64,000 bases of DNA from Dreissena polymorpha (GCF_020536995.1 NC_068356.1:89417941-89481940), one strand, 5' to 3'. Shown: positions 28,190 to 39,899, counted from the first letter of the stretch. Translations and numbers: made by a program. Notes: generated from the sequence alone by a model not told the origin.

Positions 28190-28446
28190 CCACATTTATA
28201 TAGCGCCCTTTCATACTCGAGATGTGCGTTCAAAGGCTCTTTACATTTTGTCCCTAATCACTGGGTCGTCCGTTAACATATTGGCGCAGTATGCAGCCAC
28301 GACACATTGGCTTATTTCCCTCACATGTACCCATTTATACACCTGGGTGGAGAGGAGCAGATGTGGCTCAAGGAAATTCCAGTGGGATTCGAACCCGGGA
28401 CCTCTCGATCCCTAAGCCAGCGTCCTACCATTAGACCACTGCTCCC
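28190..28446 (-). mobile_element. tRNA-derived SINE
   Basis: On the minus strand the element begins GGGAGCAGTGGTCTAATGGT, which has an A-box form (TGGTCTAATGG), followed by a B-box (GGTTCGAATCC). A body follows, and the 3' end reads AAAGGGCGCTATATAAATG and runs into a short TA tract. tRNA-like head, unrelated body and GCGCTATATAAATG tail match the layout of invertebrate tRNA-SINEs moved by LINEs; similar tails are known in bivalve SINEs. It looks fairly complete. Confidence 0.8.
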
Positions 28447-28693
28447 ACAATATACATAAAAATATATGTTTAATATTTATTTTTACACATTTTATATAAA
28501 TTCATAAATATTTGACAAAATCGTGAAGTGCCGCTTTAAAGCTTATCTAAAAAAATCATCGAGCCGTGTATTCTGTTTGGATTGATGTCTATACGCGTTT
28601 TGTCCTTCATTTATTATTACTTTTCTTGAAAACTACATACACCAGATAGTGCCAATTTTGCTGATTTTTTTTAAATACTCATTGAGATAACAT

Positions 28694-29989
28694 CAGGGCC
28701 GTACCCAGGATTTTTTTACTGGGGGGGCCCAACCGGGGAGGGTTTGGGAGGGGTCCCCCCTCCCTATATATGTACTTTTTTTAATTTGGCACTTTGCAAG
28801 GTAAATTTTAATGCTTATTAAAAACGTATTTTGTGATATGAATTAATGGAAAATAACAAGTAAATCAGCACATTTCGGAAGTCTTAAGCTTTAAACATTG
28901 GTGTGAATTCACAACAATATTAAAAGCTTTAGATTTCCGAAACTTACAGGTTTAAACTGACGATTATCCACATCAACTCTCGTATTGCTTCCACCATTTT
29001 TTCACAAATCAATAACGTCACAGGCTTTTTTATATCTGATTTTTTGGGAAAGACCTTGCCATTTTTGAGGAAAACAATTGCGCGAAACGCCTAATTTTTG
29101 GCGAATAATGAAAGTCTTTAATAATCAATTTAACATATTTTACTGTTTTCAAACAAATTCAAGGAGAGAGATAATTTAATTATACAATATTTTTCTACAC
29201 TGGATCAGGTTAACTTATATAATGAGATCGATTTGTTGTTTCAATTTTCATTTTTTTACCAATGAGCCATTAATAGGTTGATATTACTCGATTCTCGGTA
29301 CTCAATTATTTTAAGTACTGAATTCTGCCAAATTCTTATCTGTTGCTCCGCAAATTTATGAATCTGTTTTTCTTTTAAACAAACATGTTAACTATCTCAT
29401 CGTAGTCTTTTTCAGTGATTTCCTTTCAAAAATTATAAATACTCAGTTTTAATACCTTTGTCAGTGTTTTTGTTCCGGTTCAAATTCAGGGCCCAATTCT
29501 CAATGCAAAAAGTATATATTGAGACCTAAAAATTCCCAATAAAAGGTTAAAAAAAAAACAATTAAACTTTTAGAAGGGGAAAATACGTCTAGGGCCTTCT
29601 CAAAGAAGGAAAAAAAACTTGCGTCGGCAATTATCAGACCATAGTCTACGAGTTGCAGTTGCTTCCATTCGCTGCACATATCAAAATACATGTTACATCA
29701 ACCATCGATAGATGAAGCATTCATGATCACAATGGGAGACTGATCGGGGATGTGTTTACAAGGCGATAAGAAAACATTGCCTAGAGGCTTATCTCGATTG
29801 GCGAGCGTTAATCCCCTTGTTTATCAGGGACAATAAAACATAGCTGCTCTTTTGTTTTGAGGGAAAGTGTACTGTGGGCCCTTGCACGAGAGAAAAAATT
29901 GCAGTGGGCCGATTATTAAAAAAAATCATAGTTCGACAGCCAGCTGGGGGGGCCCGGGCCCCTGGGCCCATGGCCTGGGTACGGGCCTG
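28694..29989. mobile_element. CAGGGCC-type DNA transposon, copy 2
   Basis: Starts CAGGGCCGTACCCAGG and ends CCTGGGTACGGGCCTG. AACAT lies immediately outside both ends (28689-28693 and 29990-29994), a 5-bp target duplication. Interior is collinear with the copy at 25149-26418, but the two differ at many positions, so they are separate, fairly old insertions. Non-autonomous; the short internal frames are not coding. Confidence 0.82.
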
Positions 29990-30231
29990 AACATAATCAT
30001 AAACAAATAGTTACCAAAGATATAATGCTTTCCTAAAAGCTGGATGAAATCCCTTTGGCATTACCGTCGTTAATTGCAACTATATAACTTCTGGGGACTG
30101 TTTTCGCAGCATGTGATTATTGACGGCGTTTAAAGTATACAATTTAAATTTTAACAACATTCCTTCTGATTATATCGTAAATTTTCCGAATTCGACTATT
30201 CTGTAATAAATAAGTTGAAGTTATTATTATA

Positions 30232-30235
<4 letters not shown>

Positions 30236-30303
<68 letters not shown>

Positions 30304-30316
30304 GCTGTTGTTGTTA

Positions 30317-30407
<91 letters not shown>
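30236..30407. repeat. (ATT)n microsatellite
   Basis: About 170 bp of ATT units with one interruption (GCTGTTGTTGTTATC) near 30304-30320. Confidence 0.95.
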
Positions 30408-30408
<1 letters not shown>

Positions 30409-30694
30409 TGTAATGTAGTTGGTATTTATAAATTAATAATTGTAGAAAATTATTAATAAATCTCTTATCACAACAACCATAATTTCATAAATAAGATTCT
30501 TGAATTTTGGAGATTATTTAAAGATGTTTAATTATAAAGAATAGAATGTTATAGTTGTTTAATTATAGAGATAACAATGGTTTAAATAAAACTATAGAAT
30601 CTTAATTTAAATATTTACCAAATAATAAGAGAACGTAATTAAGTTTACATTAAAATGTACCACGGTTATCACGGTGCAAATCAAAACGTGACTG

Positions 30695-30738
30695 CCTATA
30701 GGTCAGGTATGTGTATAAATGCACATACCTGCTATAGG
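30695..30738. repeat. Hairpin with arms of about 18 bp
   Basis: CCTATAGGTCAGGTATGTG is followed after eight bases by CACATACCTGCTATAGG, nearly its reverse complement. The inner part is shared with the palindrome at 174-193. Confidence 0.7.
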
Positions 30739-31099
30739 TATATACTTTAAGATGTCAAACAAGATAAGTTATGAAATACAGTCCGAATATACTTATCTTG
30801 AAAAGCCATCAAAAATATTCGTTGACATGTTCATATAAGATAATTTCTCTCAAACACCTACCGACCGCTTCATTTAATCGGAACATAAGAGAGTCGGTCA
30901 ACCGACATATGTATAATGGCTGAGTAGAAAATGCATACAGCCTGTTTGGTCGTCCGTTATAGATTATTTATTAACTATACCTTGTAATTTTGCAAAGCTA
31001 AGCGACTTTATGGTTCATGATTTAATGTGTAGAGTGATCACTGTCCTATTTCTTTTAGTTTACATTGTAACACTGTTATTGAAAATTGTATAGATAAAA

Positions 31100-32127
31100 G
31101 CGAAAGCTTTGTTATTCATTAATGGTCAGCAGAACTGACAAATAATTACAGATCTTGTCTTATTACAAAACTACCTGCTTTGAATAATGTAATAAGTTAA
31201 GTATATTTGAAAAACAGATCAGCAATAGATTATATGTTGACTGAGTTTACATCAATTATACATGATGTTACAGATCCTTTATTTCGTAAGGATGCTACAA
31301 TTACTAAAATTGTCTCGTTTAAGCAAACCAAAAATGTAGATGATAAGCCATGGTTTGACCTTGGTTGTGAACGCTTAATGTAGTTGTATATTGATACATT
31401 GTGTAATTTCAACCATTATAAATCATCTGCACATATAGTGCAATTATGTATAAAAAAGAGATATAACCTTATAGTTAAAAAAAGCGAAATTGTTATAAAT
31501 TACAACAAATTAAGGGAATTGAAAAGTTGAGATTGTCTAAACCAAAAGAGTTTTGGAAATATTCTAAAAGCAAAAATGTTGTTTATCATAAATTGTCTTT
31601 AGACTCTTTTTTTTAAATACTTTTCTGAACTAGCAAACGATATATCTCGAAATGTTAATACCGAGTCTGAGGATCTTGCCTCAACTCACAATTTTGATTG
31701 TTGTGATGATGCTGATGACAGTTTGGATCAGCCAATAGCCGTCAATGAAATTTTAGAAGCCGTAAAATCATTGAAGCGAAGGAAAGCCCATGGGAATGAT
31801 TTTCTGCTAAATGAGTATTTAATTGAATCTATGGATATTTTGTCCTCTCACGTATGTGATATATTTTATAAAATATTAGAAAGCGGATTTTTTCCAAGTA
31901 ATTAGGGTGAGGGTGTTATTATACCTCTGCATAAAAAGGGAGATAAAAATAATATTAACAACTATCGTGGTATAACTTTAGTTACTTGCTTATCAAAAAT
32001 AATCACAGCTATATTAAATAGACGAATTTATACCTATTGTGAGGAAAATTGTATTCTATCTTATGCCCAATTTGGATTGAGAAAAGGTAAATCTACTATT
32101 GATGCTTTATTTGTTTTATCGTCTATA
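31100..32127 (+). pseudogene. LINE fragment: linker and N-terminal reverse transcriptase
   Basis: Forward frames give LTEFTSIIHDVTDPLFRKDA, KPWFDLGCERLM, KLRLSKPKEFWKYSKSKN and FSELANDISRNVNTES. Then come LDQPIAVNEILEAVKSLKRR, KAHGNDFLLNEYLIESMDIL and, after a stop, GEGVIIPLHKKGDKNNINNY, RGITLVTCLSKIITAILNRR and SYAQFGLRKGKSTIDALFVL. This is the end of the endonuclease linker plus the first RT motifs of a non-LTR retrotransposon, apparently the same family as the minus-strand LINE at 58467-60285. It has several in-frame stops (one replaces Trp before GEGVIIPL) and is cut off where the triplet repeat begins, before the FADD box. Confidence 0.85.
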
Positions 32128-32532
<405 letters not shown>

Positions 32533-32536
32533 TATT

Positions 32537-33735
32537 TTATGATGCTCACGGTCCATGCTATGATTATTATATGCTGCTTACTCTCAATTATATGATGCTC
32601 ATTTTCCAATCTATGATGCACACTCTCAATTATATGATGCTCATTTTCCATTATATGATGCTCACTCTCAATTATATGATGCTCACTCTCAATTATATGA
32701 TGCTCACGGTCCATCATGTGGTGCTCACGGTCCGTTATATGACGCTCACTCTCAATTATATGATGCTCACTCTCAATTATATGATGCTCACTCTCAATTA
32801 TATGATGCTCACTCTCAATTATATGATGCTCACTCTCAATTATATGATGCTCACGGTCCATCATGTGGTGCTCACGGTCCATCATGTGGTGCTCACGGTC
32901 CGTTATATGATGCTCACTCTCAATTATATGATGCACACTCTCAATTATATGATGCTCATTTTCCATTATATGATGCTCACTCTCAATTATATGATGCACA
33001 CTCTCAATTATATGATGCTCATTTTCCATTATATGATGCTCATTTTCCATTATATGATGCTCACTCTCAATTATATGATGCTCACGGTCCATCATGTGGT
33101 GCTCACGGTCCGTTATATGACGCTCACTCTCAATTATATGATGCTCACTCTCAATTATATGATGCTCACTTTCCATTATATGATGCTCACTCTCAAATAT
33201 ATGATGCTCACTCTCAATTATATGATGCTCACTCTCAATTATATGATGCTCACTCTCAATTATATGATGCTCACGGTCCATCATGTGGTGCTCACTCTCA
33301 ATTATATGATGCTCACTCTCAATTATATGATGCTCACGGTCCATCATGTGGTGCTCACGGTCCATCATGTGGTGCTCACGGTCCGTTATATGATGCTCAC
33401 TATCAATTATATGATGCACACTCTCAATTATACGATGCTCACTCTCAATTATACGATGCTCACTCTCAATTATACGATGCCCATCGTCCATTATATGATG
33501 CTCACTCTCCATAATATGATGCCCAATGTCCATTATACGATGATCACAGTCTATTATATTATGCCAATTGTCCATTATATTAATATTATTGCCCATTATA
33601 TGATGCTCACTGTCCATGATATAATGCTCATTGTTCAATGTATGATTGATTATGATGTCCGGTCCGTTTGCTATATTCTGGTGCTAGTTCTTTATTGTAT
33701 GCTCATTATTTATTATTATGCAATGCTCAGATTCT
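32537..33735 (+). repeat. 21-bp minisatellite, array 1, about 50 units
   Basis: Unit core CTCACTCTCAATTATATG plus ATG. At least five unit types occur: CTCACTCTCAATTATATG, CACACTCTCAATTATATG, CTCATTTTCCATTATATG, CTCACGGTCCATCATGTGG and CTCACGGTCCGTTATATG. Types come in blocks (for example GGTCCATC then GGTCCGTT then CTCAATT; CACACT then CATTTTCC), which implies amplification of multi-unit segments. Because 21 is a multiple of three and neither main frame has a stop, it creates open frames on both strands (MMLTLNY forward, EHHIIES reverse). Units decay after about 33640. Confidence 0.95.
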
Positions 33736-34904
33736 AATTTAGGATGACCAATATTCAAACAATGATTGGGGGACTGGAGGCTTTTTTAATTTCCATGTTG
33801 ATGAATTGTTATTGTAAAGGCTAAATTTCCATGGTGATGTGAAAGTTTTAATAGATAGAATAGATACATGTGGCTGACCGAGTTCATTGTCTGACAAGTG
33901 TGTCAACGATTCAAACTCGATTCTCTAGCCAACAAAAAATGCTAACAGTGCATGGAGGCCAATTTATTGCAACACTTTTTCGACCGTTTTGCGGACGGCC
34001 ATGCTTCTTTAGTTAGCTAACAACACAGGGAGGCAAACGTGCAGATATGCACATGTTCATTAGACGGCTAAATAGAGAATAATAGGTTGGTGACGTTGAT
34101 GGAGAATGTTTATCTGGCAAGTCGGAGGAAGTTATCGGGTGTGCGGAAGGCGAACCCGATAAGATCCTACGACGAGCCAGATAACCATTCTCCATCCACG
34201 TCACCAACCTATTATTCTATTTATCCTGTCACATTCGTTGAAATGTTTCTAAAATATCTAGTTTTCGAGTATTTTGTGTTTAAATATTTAATATGGGAAA
34301 AAAACACGCGCGAGCAAAAACATTGTTACGTCACGTCATGCAAAACGCTTAGGCTAGCTTCCATCTTGTTAAACAAGACAAAAATCGAGTCAATCGTTAT
34401 TAATTCAATACACAAAGACGAAATTATGCTGTTAAAATAATAATGTTTAAACAAACAGTGCTTTGCATGTATTTTGTAGTTTTTTTTAAATTGAAAACAA
34501 GTATATTTTATTAATAGAAAATAGTACAGGCGTGCGCATGCGCGGAGAGCAACTGACGGATATTCGAGGTCACGTGGTCATCTAGCCTAATATCTTTTGG
34601 GATATTAGGTTACCTGGTTATCGGGCTGATTTAAAGGCATGTGACAGGATAATATAAACATCATGCCGCGAATTTAAATCTTAGATCAATGATACATTTA
34701 TATTGGTGTTTAGTAATATTTAAAAATACGTCTCGACCATCTTTTTTACATAGAATCCTCCCCTTATATATTCATGTATTATATATAGGAGAACTGAGGC
34801 GCTTGATAAAAAGCATGTGCTTGCTCGCGCTACTAGTACAGTAATGATTCACTTTGCCGAGAAATACACTTGTTCTACGTTCGACCATTGTATAATAACT
34901 TTTG
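33736..34904. other. Core between the two inverted minisatellite arrays
   Basis: No gene recognised; contains the long hairpin at 34081-34213. A 117-residue forward frame overlaps the hairpin and has no domain. The sequence could be the core of a foldback-type element, see findings. Confidence 0.4.
34081..34213. repeat. Hairpin with 60-bp arms
   Basis: Arms 34081-34140 and 34154-34213 are inverted copies with about seven mismatches and a 13-bp loop. The left arm begins AATAGGTTGGTGACG and the right arm ends CGTCACCAACCTATT. Pairing continues a few bases outward (GAATAATAGG / CCTATTATTC). It may be a small MITE; no target duplication was identified. Confidence 0.85.
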
Positions 34905-35400
34905 CACATCATATAATAACAATGAGGATCATATAATTGAGAGTGAGCATCATATAATTGAGAGTGAGCATCATATAATTGAGAGTGAGCACCATATAAT
35001 TGAGAGTGAGCTTTTTATAATGGAGAGTGAGCATCATATAAGGGAGAGTGAGCATCATATTATGTACAATGAGCATCATATAATTGAGAGTGAGCATCAT
35101 ATAATGTAGAGTGAGAATCATATAATTGAGAGTGAGCATCATATAATGTAGAGTGAGAATCATATAATGTACAATAAGCATCATATACTGTACAATTAGC
35201 AGCATATAATGGACAGTAATCATTATATAATGTAAAGTGAGCATCATATAATGAACAATTAGCATTATATAATGGACCGTTATCATCATATTGTGGTAAA
35301 TTATCATCATACTATCATTTACTATTGACGTATAATGCCAAAGTAACATCATATAATGTAAAATCAACATCATATACTGATAAAGATAGTCATGTAATAT
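34905..35400 (-). repeat. 21-bp minisatellite, array 2, inverted relative to array 1
   Basis: About 23 units reading GAGTGAGCATCATATAATT on the plus strand, the reverse complement of array 1. The left portion is regular; the right portion drifts (TGTACAATGAGCATC, TGGACCGTTATCATC). The 154-residue minus frame (MMLTLNY repeats) is a product of the repeat. Confidence 0.93.
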
Positions 35401-35411
35401 ACTTTGTCATG

Positions 35412-35884
35412 TTAAAGGGGCCTTTTCACAGATTTTGGCATGTTTTGAAGTTTGTCATTTAAAGCTTTATATTGATAAATGTAAACATTGGATATAAAAA
35501 GCTCCAGTAAAAAATCAAGAATAAAATTTAAAAAAAGGAAAAAAAAGTAGCCCGCAGCAGGGCTCGAACCAGTGACCCCAGAGTCCTGCCAAGCATGCAG
35601 GGTAGACATATTTTATACTTTATATAAGCAATCTTCGTAGTTTCACAAAATTAAACGACAACAACAGAACTCTCCAAATTATTCAATCGTTTCGCGTTGC
35701 AACGCTTTATAATTTTCAGGTTTTTAAATCGTCAAAAGATGCATATAATGGCTATATTAGACCATGGTAAATGTTCAGTATTACTGTTTCCTCACAAATA
35801 TCGTAACTAAAACGAAAATTTGCGAATCTGAAACAACTTTTTTCAATTTTGTCAATTTACCAAAACGTAAAAAGATCCCTTTAA
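35412..35884 (-). mobile_element. TTAA-flanked MITE with tRNA-like core, copy 1
   Basis: Edges are TTAAAGGGGCCTTTTCACAG and its approximate inverse AAAAAGATCCCTTTAA, so TTAA stands at both ends as in piggyBac or Kolobok target duplications. Inside, on the minus strand, is a B-box-like CTGGTTCGAGCCCTGCTGCG near 35551-35575, preceded by text similar to the acceptor half of the tRNA-like core in copy 2. The A-box part is degraded. It is the reverse orientation of the copy at 49270-49782. Confidence 0.8.
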
Positions 35885-36797
35885 GGCGGTTATGGCGTTC
35901 CATATAATGTTATTATATATGTAATGTGGACATTCGACGATGTATTTAGTTCTTATTTGATTTGCAATATGCACTCACATTCTTCAACTTGATAAGTGTT
36001 AGTAAGCAACATCAAACAAGTCGTTGCCACAATCTGACGCAGCCTCACGAAAGGAACATATGGGTAAGCTATCAAATCGTTCTATTCCCTTGTTCTCCAT
36101 TGACAACAACATACACAGTGGCACGCGGATATTATTGCTCGCGCCAGGGCACTTCCGCTCGTGTCAAAATGCTACAACCTCATCCAGTTGTTAATTGGCG
36201 GGCGGGCGGCGGATTGCATTAATAAGCCGTCAATCGAAATAAAGGATTCCTGAATGACTGACGTCGCTGAAGTCTGTCTGTTGTTCCAATACGTCTTCCT
36301 CATAGTTGCGGTGATATCTATATATATCGATCTGGTAATAATGGGCTCAATGCAAATGCGTAAAGTTTCGTCCTATATTAGCCTGTGCAGTCCGGACATG
36401 TATTGAGCCATTTTTTCCCAGAACGCAACTAATATAACCATGTGTTTAAGAAAAATACACACGATATCACATTTTATATGGTAGCTGTTGGTTAGAGTTT
36501 TTAGAACAAATTTAGACAAGGGCTCGTATTTATTCACTCATTCTTATATACATGACGGGAAGTTTTAAATAGGTGGAGGATGTGTTTCATGCTAGCGGGA
36601 TATCGTACTTCTGGAGGTCCGTTCTTTGTCAATATAAATGCGGTATTCGCCGACAACATTTCAATTTCTTCAGATCACTAATTTTGTTTATGAAATACGC
36701 ATTATTGGTACTATTCGTATAAACAAAGATCGCGATATGTTTTAATATTAAAACAAACCAGTACGCGCGAAGAAATATGTGTCATTCGGTTATAAAC
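35885..36797. other. Non-coding stretch
   Basis: No gene supported. A locally GC-rich patch (about 36120-36220, GGCGGGCGGGCGGCGGATTG) precedes AATAAAGG, but there is no partner copy or domain to classify it. Confidence 0.4.
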
Positions 36798-36998
36798 TTA
36801 ACCGATTTATGCCTAGTGGACTCTCCCATTCTTCTTAATTGGATCAATTTATTTCCAAAATGAGGGATGTCTAGTATATTTATTTCCATATTTATAATAT
36901 TTCTTACAGAAATTCCTTTTAGCATCATGCGGCGTCTCATCTGGGTCTACGCTGTTTGCAAAGGCCTTTTTCCTAGACGCTAGGCATAAATGGGTTAA
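36798..36998. mobile_element. MITE family B, copy 1
   Basis: Begins TTAACCGATTTATGCCTAG and ends CTAGGCATAAATGGGTTAA, inverted ends with TTAA at each edge. The central palindrome is partly lost (only CATCATGCGGCGTCTCATC remains). Five copies of this family are in the window. Confidence 0.88.
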
Positions 36999-37399
36999 AG
37001 ATAATTCAATTATTGCAAATTTCAACATACATGTGTGTACCACCTCAAAGGGTACGCAAGAGCATATAAGACGCAATAATTCAACTGTTACTGAACATTA
37101 TTTATAAAGTTATTTGCAGTTTATTGTATTAATATTAATAAAAATGTCGGCGTAATCTTAAGCTAAATAAGTCAAGTCATGCATCTTTGTGTTCAAAGTA
37201 CAAACACTCGCATTTGCTTTATTATACGTAAGTGTAAACGTAAGAATGGAGATACAGTATCTTTTTTTGAAGCAATCGTCATTTAAAGATACATGTGTTA
37301 ACCTATAGGCCAATCACGATATACAAATCACAAATAATTATCTTTAGTAAGGATGCGATACATGTATCATGGTGTGCATCTGCATAGTCGTTACACTAA

Positions 37400-39596
37400 T
37401 GCCTCGGTCACACTGTCACGAATCAGAGCTACGAATGAGCTACGATTCAATCGGCTACGAATGACAACGAAATTGTCCAAATTCGTAGGCCGCTACGATT
37501 TCAGTACGGAGCACAACGATGTGAGTACGTATTTCGACGACTCAAACATCTAAATATTGGAAAACGAACAAGGAAAGGTACGGACTGCTACTACGAATCC
37601 GCTAAGTTCTGGTACGATTAAGTACGATGCTACGCGAATCAGTACGATCTAACTACGGATCCGCTACGGTCTAGTACGGGTTAGTACGAACTAGAACGGT
37701 CCGCTACGAAGCAGTGGGAATTGCGACGGACTGGTACGGACAGGTAGGAACGAACCACGATTGAACATTGCGCCCTCAGCCTCTTGTATTGTCATACACA
37801 AAACGCCTCCAAAAAAGAGAACATCCAAGCGGCAGAAAGGAGATAGTTAAAAATTCGCTCGTCCTTCTCAAGGCCTCGTCGTGAGAATGGCTTCATGAGC
37901 CATGTCCTAATGGCAAATGCATCATCTGCGATGATATAGTATCTATTGGACTGTCGTCACCTGGAAGAGGTGTTGCTTCCGACATGACAATCAACCCACT
38001 TTCGATTGCCAACTTGAGGTCGCTTTGATTCCAGATTTGTTCGTCGGAACATCCTCCTTGCGATCCAATATTTACCCATATGAATTGGTAATCGGCGTCC
38101 ACCAGGGCCGTCAGCACAACAGAATTGTAACCTTTATAGTTATAGTATAATGAGCCACCGTTCTTGGGACATCGTATGGCTACATGCTTTCCATCTAGAG
38201 CTCCAATGGCGTGTGGAAATTGCCATTTAGCCGCGAACTGATTGGCTATGGCCTTCCACTCCTCAGGCTTAGTAGGAGTCTGGATAACATCCCAAGCATA
38301 TGCTGAAACTATGCCATCACAAATGTCCCGTACAATACTACATATCGTAATGTGTGCATCACGAAACCCATACATCAATGTACGGTAACTGTCCCCGGTG
38401 GCCAAGAACCTTGAGGTAATTGCCAACTTCAAATCTGGATTGATGGACTGTTTGAACCAGGTGTGGTTCTTCGTGATCCTGGGACCAACGACCTGTAACA
38501 GCTCATGGAACATATCAGGCCCGATTCTGGTGAAGTTTCTAAAAGCCGCCGGATCTTCAGCCATCAGTTCGGCCATCAAAGTCTCGTATTGGCCGAGAGC
38601 GGGTCGTTTTAAAAGCCAGTCTCTTATCCACCACCTCCTTTTTCTTCTCTGACCTGATAAAGTATGTAATTATTGATGTTCAAATATAGATCATGCTTAG
38701 GAAAGTATAATTAATTTTGTATTTTATTATGTCGGCTATTAATTTAACAATTATTAAATCGCGTAAAAGTAAGAGAAAGATTCAGAAGGCAAATGGGGCA
38801 GACACTTACCTGCAAATAAAACAAAATGTATTACTAGTAAGTTCAAATTCTAATATTTTCAAAAGATGTAATTTTTAGCACAAAGCTATACTAGTAATAC
38901 GATATTGAATCATTATTTCCTCTGTGCATATCGTCAAGCAGCTCGACTACGGCCTATGCATTTTGTGCCATATCAATATCCAAGTGTAACAAATTTATCG
39001 CAAACGCAATTTGCTTGCGGTTCATGATTGTGAACTTAACAAATGCAAGTACGGTTGCTTTAATTTCAATGATGTTTTTCAGTAGCAATTTATTGTAGTG
39101 GACCGTATACGTCCGTACTGTTTCGTGCTGAAATGTAGTACATTGTACAAGATCGTGCAAATTTCTGCCTATCCGTAGTACAACGTACTAGAACCGTGGC
39201 TTTCCGTAGTATATCCGTGGAATAATCGTAGCTTATACGTAGCGTAACCGTACCGCTCCCGTACCGCTCCGTAGTTCTTCGTATCAATCCGTAGAAGTCC
39301 TTGAAAATCTTTGGGCCTACGAAAAGGTACGGACGACTACGGTGTCGTTACGAACTAGTACGGATCAGTAAGGTTTAGTACGGACTGCTACGGATACGCT
39401 TCGGTCGATAAATTCGTAGCAATTTTTTGAACATGTTCAAAATTTGTCAAGAGTTGCTACGGACATCCAAAAACTACTACGACTGATCACGGATCAAGTA
39501 CGGAGAGCCACGGTTCAGTAAGAATAGCTACGAACTGTGCCGAAAAGTATTCGTAGCTCGTTCGTAGCTCTGATTCGTGACAGTGTGACCGAGGCA
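37400..39596 (-). mobile_element. PIF/Harbinger DNA transposon
   Basis: Terminal inverted repeats start TGCCTCGGTCACACTGTCAC and continue to AGAGCTACGAA; both ends match over at least 37 bp. TAA is present on both sides (37397-37399 and 39597-39599), the three-base target duplication typical of Harbinger. Inside each end is a dense array of short TACGA/TACGG words spaced about 10 bp (37500-37750 and 39100-39540). The element carries a HARBI1-like transposase gene on the minus strand; the companion Myb-like protein usual for the superfamily was not recognised in the 38.7-39.1 kb part. Confidence 0.92.
37893..38650 (-). pseudogene. Harbinger (HARBI1-like, DDE_Tnp_4) transposase, broken
   Basis: The frame runs from an acceptor-like CAG at about 38651 through RRWWIRDWLLKRPALGQYET, MAELMAEDPAAFRNFTRIGP and PDMFHELLQVVGPRI to the DDE domain. 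The first Asp lies in IGALDGKHVAIRCP and the second in TALVDADYQFIWVNIGSQGG. After PLPGDDSPI the frame shifts; the expected continuation (YYIIADDAFAIRTWLMKPFS, RRGLEKDERIFNY) follows in another frame and then departs from the family before the third acidic residue. About 250 residues are present against 350-400 usual, so the transposase is inactive. An upstream exon is probable because translation enters at a splice acceptor, but I could not fix it. Confidence 0.88.
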
Positions 39597-39638
39597 TAAC
39601 GTACGCAACCGTGGTGGATTTGAATCAGCAGTACGATT

Positions 39639-39882
39639 AATTGTGTCTTGTTCTGAGAAAACTGGGCATAATGCATGTGCGTGAAGTGTCGTCCCAGGGA
39701 CGACACTTTCCGCTTCAATGGTACTTTTCGTTTAAAGGAAGTCCCTTTTTACCGAAAATCTAGTTTAAGCGGACAGTGTCGTCCCTGATTAGCCTGTGCG
39801 GACTGCACAGGCTAATCTGGGACGGCACTTTACGCACATGCATTATGCCCAGTTTTCTCATAACAAGACACAATTGTGCAGG
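39639..39882. mobile_element. MITE family A, copy with long inverted ends
   Basis: Ends AATTGTGTCTTGTTCTGAGA and its inverse (TCTCATAACAAGACACAATT) extend for about 57 bp. Internal words include GGAAGTCCCTTTTTACCG, GTGTCGTCCCTGATTAGCC and the hairpin GCCTGTGCGGACTGCACAGGC split around GGACT. It lies 42 bp from the Harbinger element. Confidence 0.85.
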
Positions 39883-39899
39883 CAACGCGACCTTATCGT

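Larger units (their letters stand above)
29990..31099. other. Non-coding stretch with a microsatellite and a hairpin
   Basis: No gene. Contains the (ATT)n tract at 30236-30407 and the 18-bp-arm hairpin at 30695-30738, both listed separately. Confidence 0.5.

Noticed and set aside
27909-28415. 168-residue forward frame
   Set aside because: Its second half is the antisense of the tRNA-derived SINE and the first half has no domain.
32571-33737. 388-residue plus-strand open frame
   Set aside because: The same minisatellite read on the other strand (MMLTLNY heptads). Two overlapping antisense repeats cannot both be real genes and neither has support.
32537-35400. CRISPR-like array
   Set aside because: Units are contiguous 21-mers without spacers, in a eukaryotic genome; it is a minisatellite.
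35962-36240. Solo long terminal repeat
   Set aside because: A GC-rich patch followed by AATAAAGG raised the idea, but there is no TG...CA pair, no flanking duplication and no second copy in the window.
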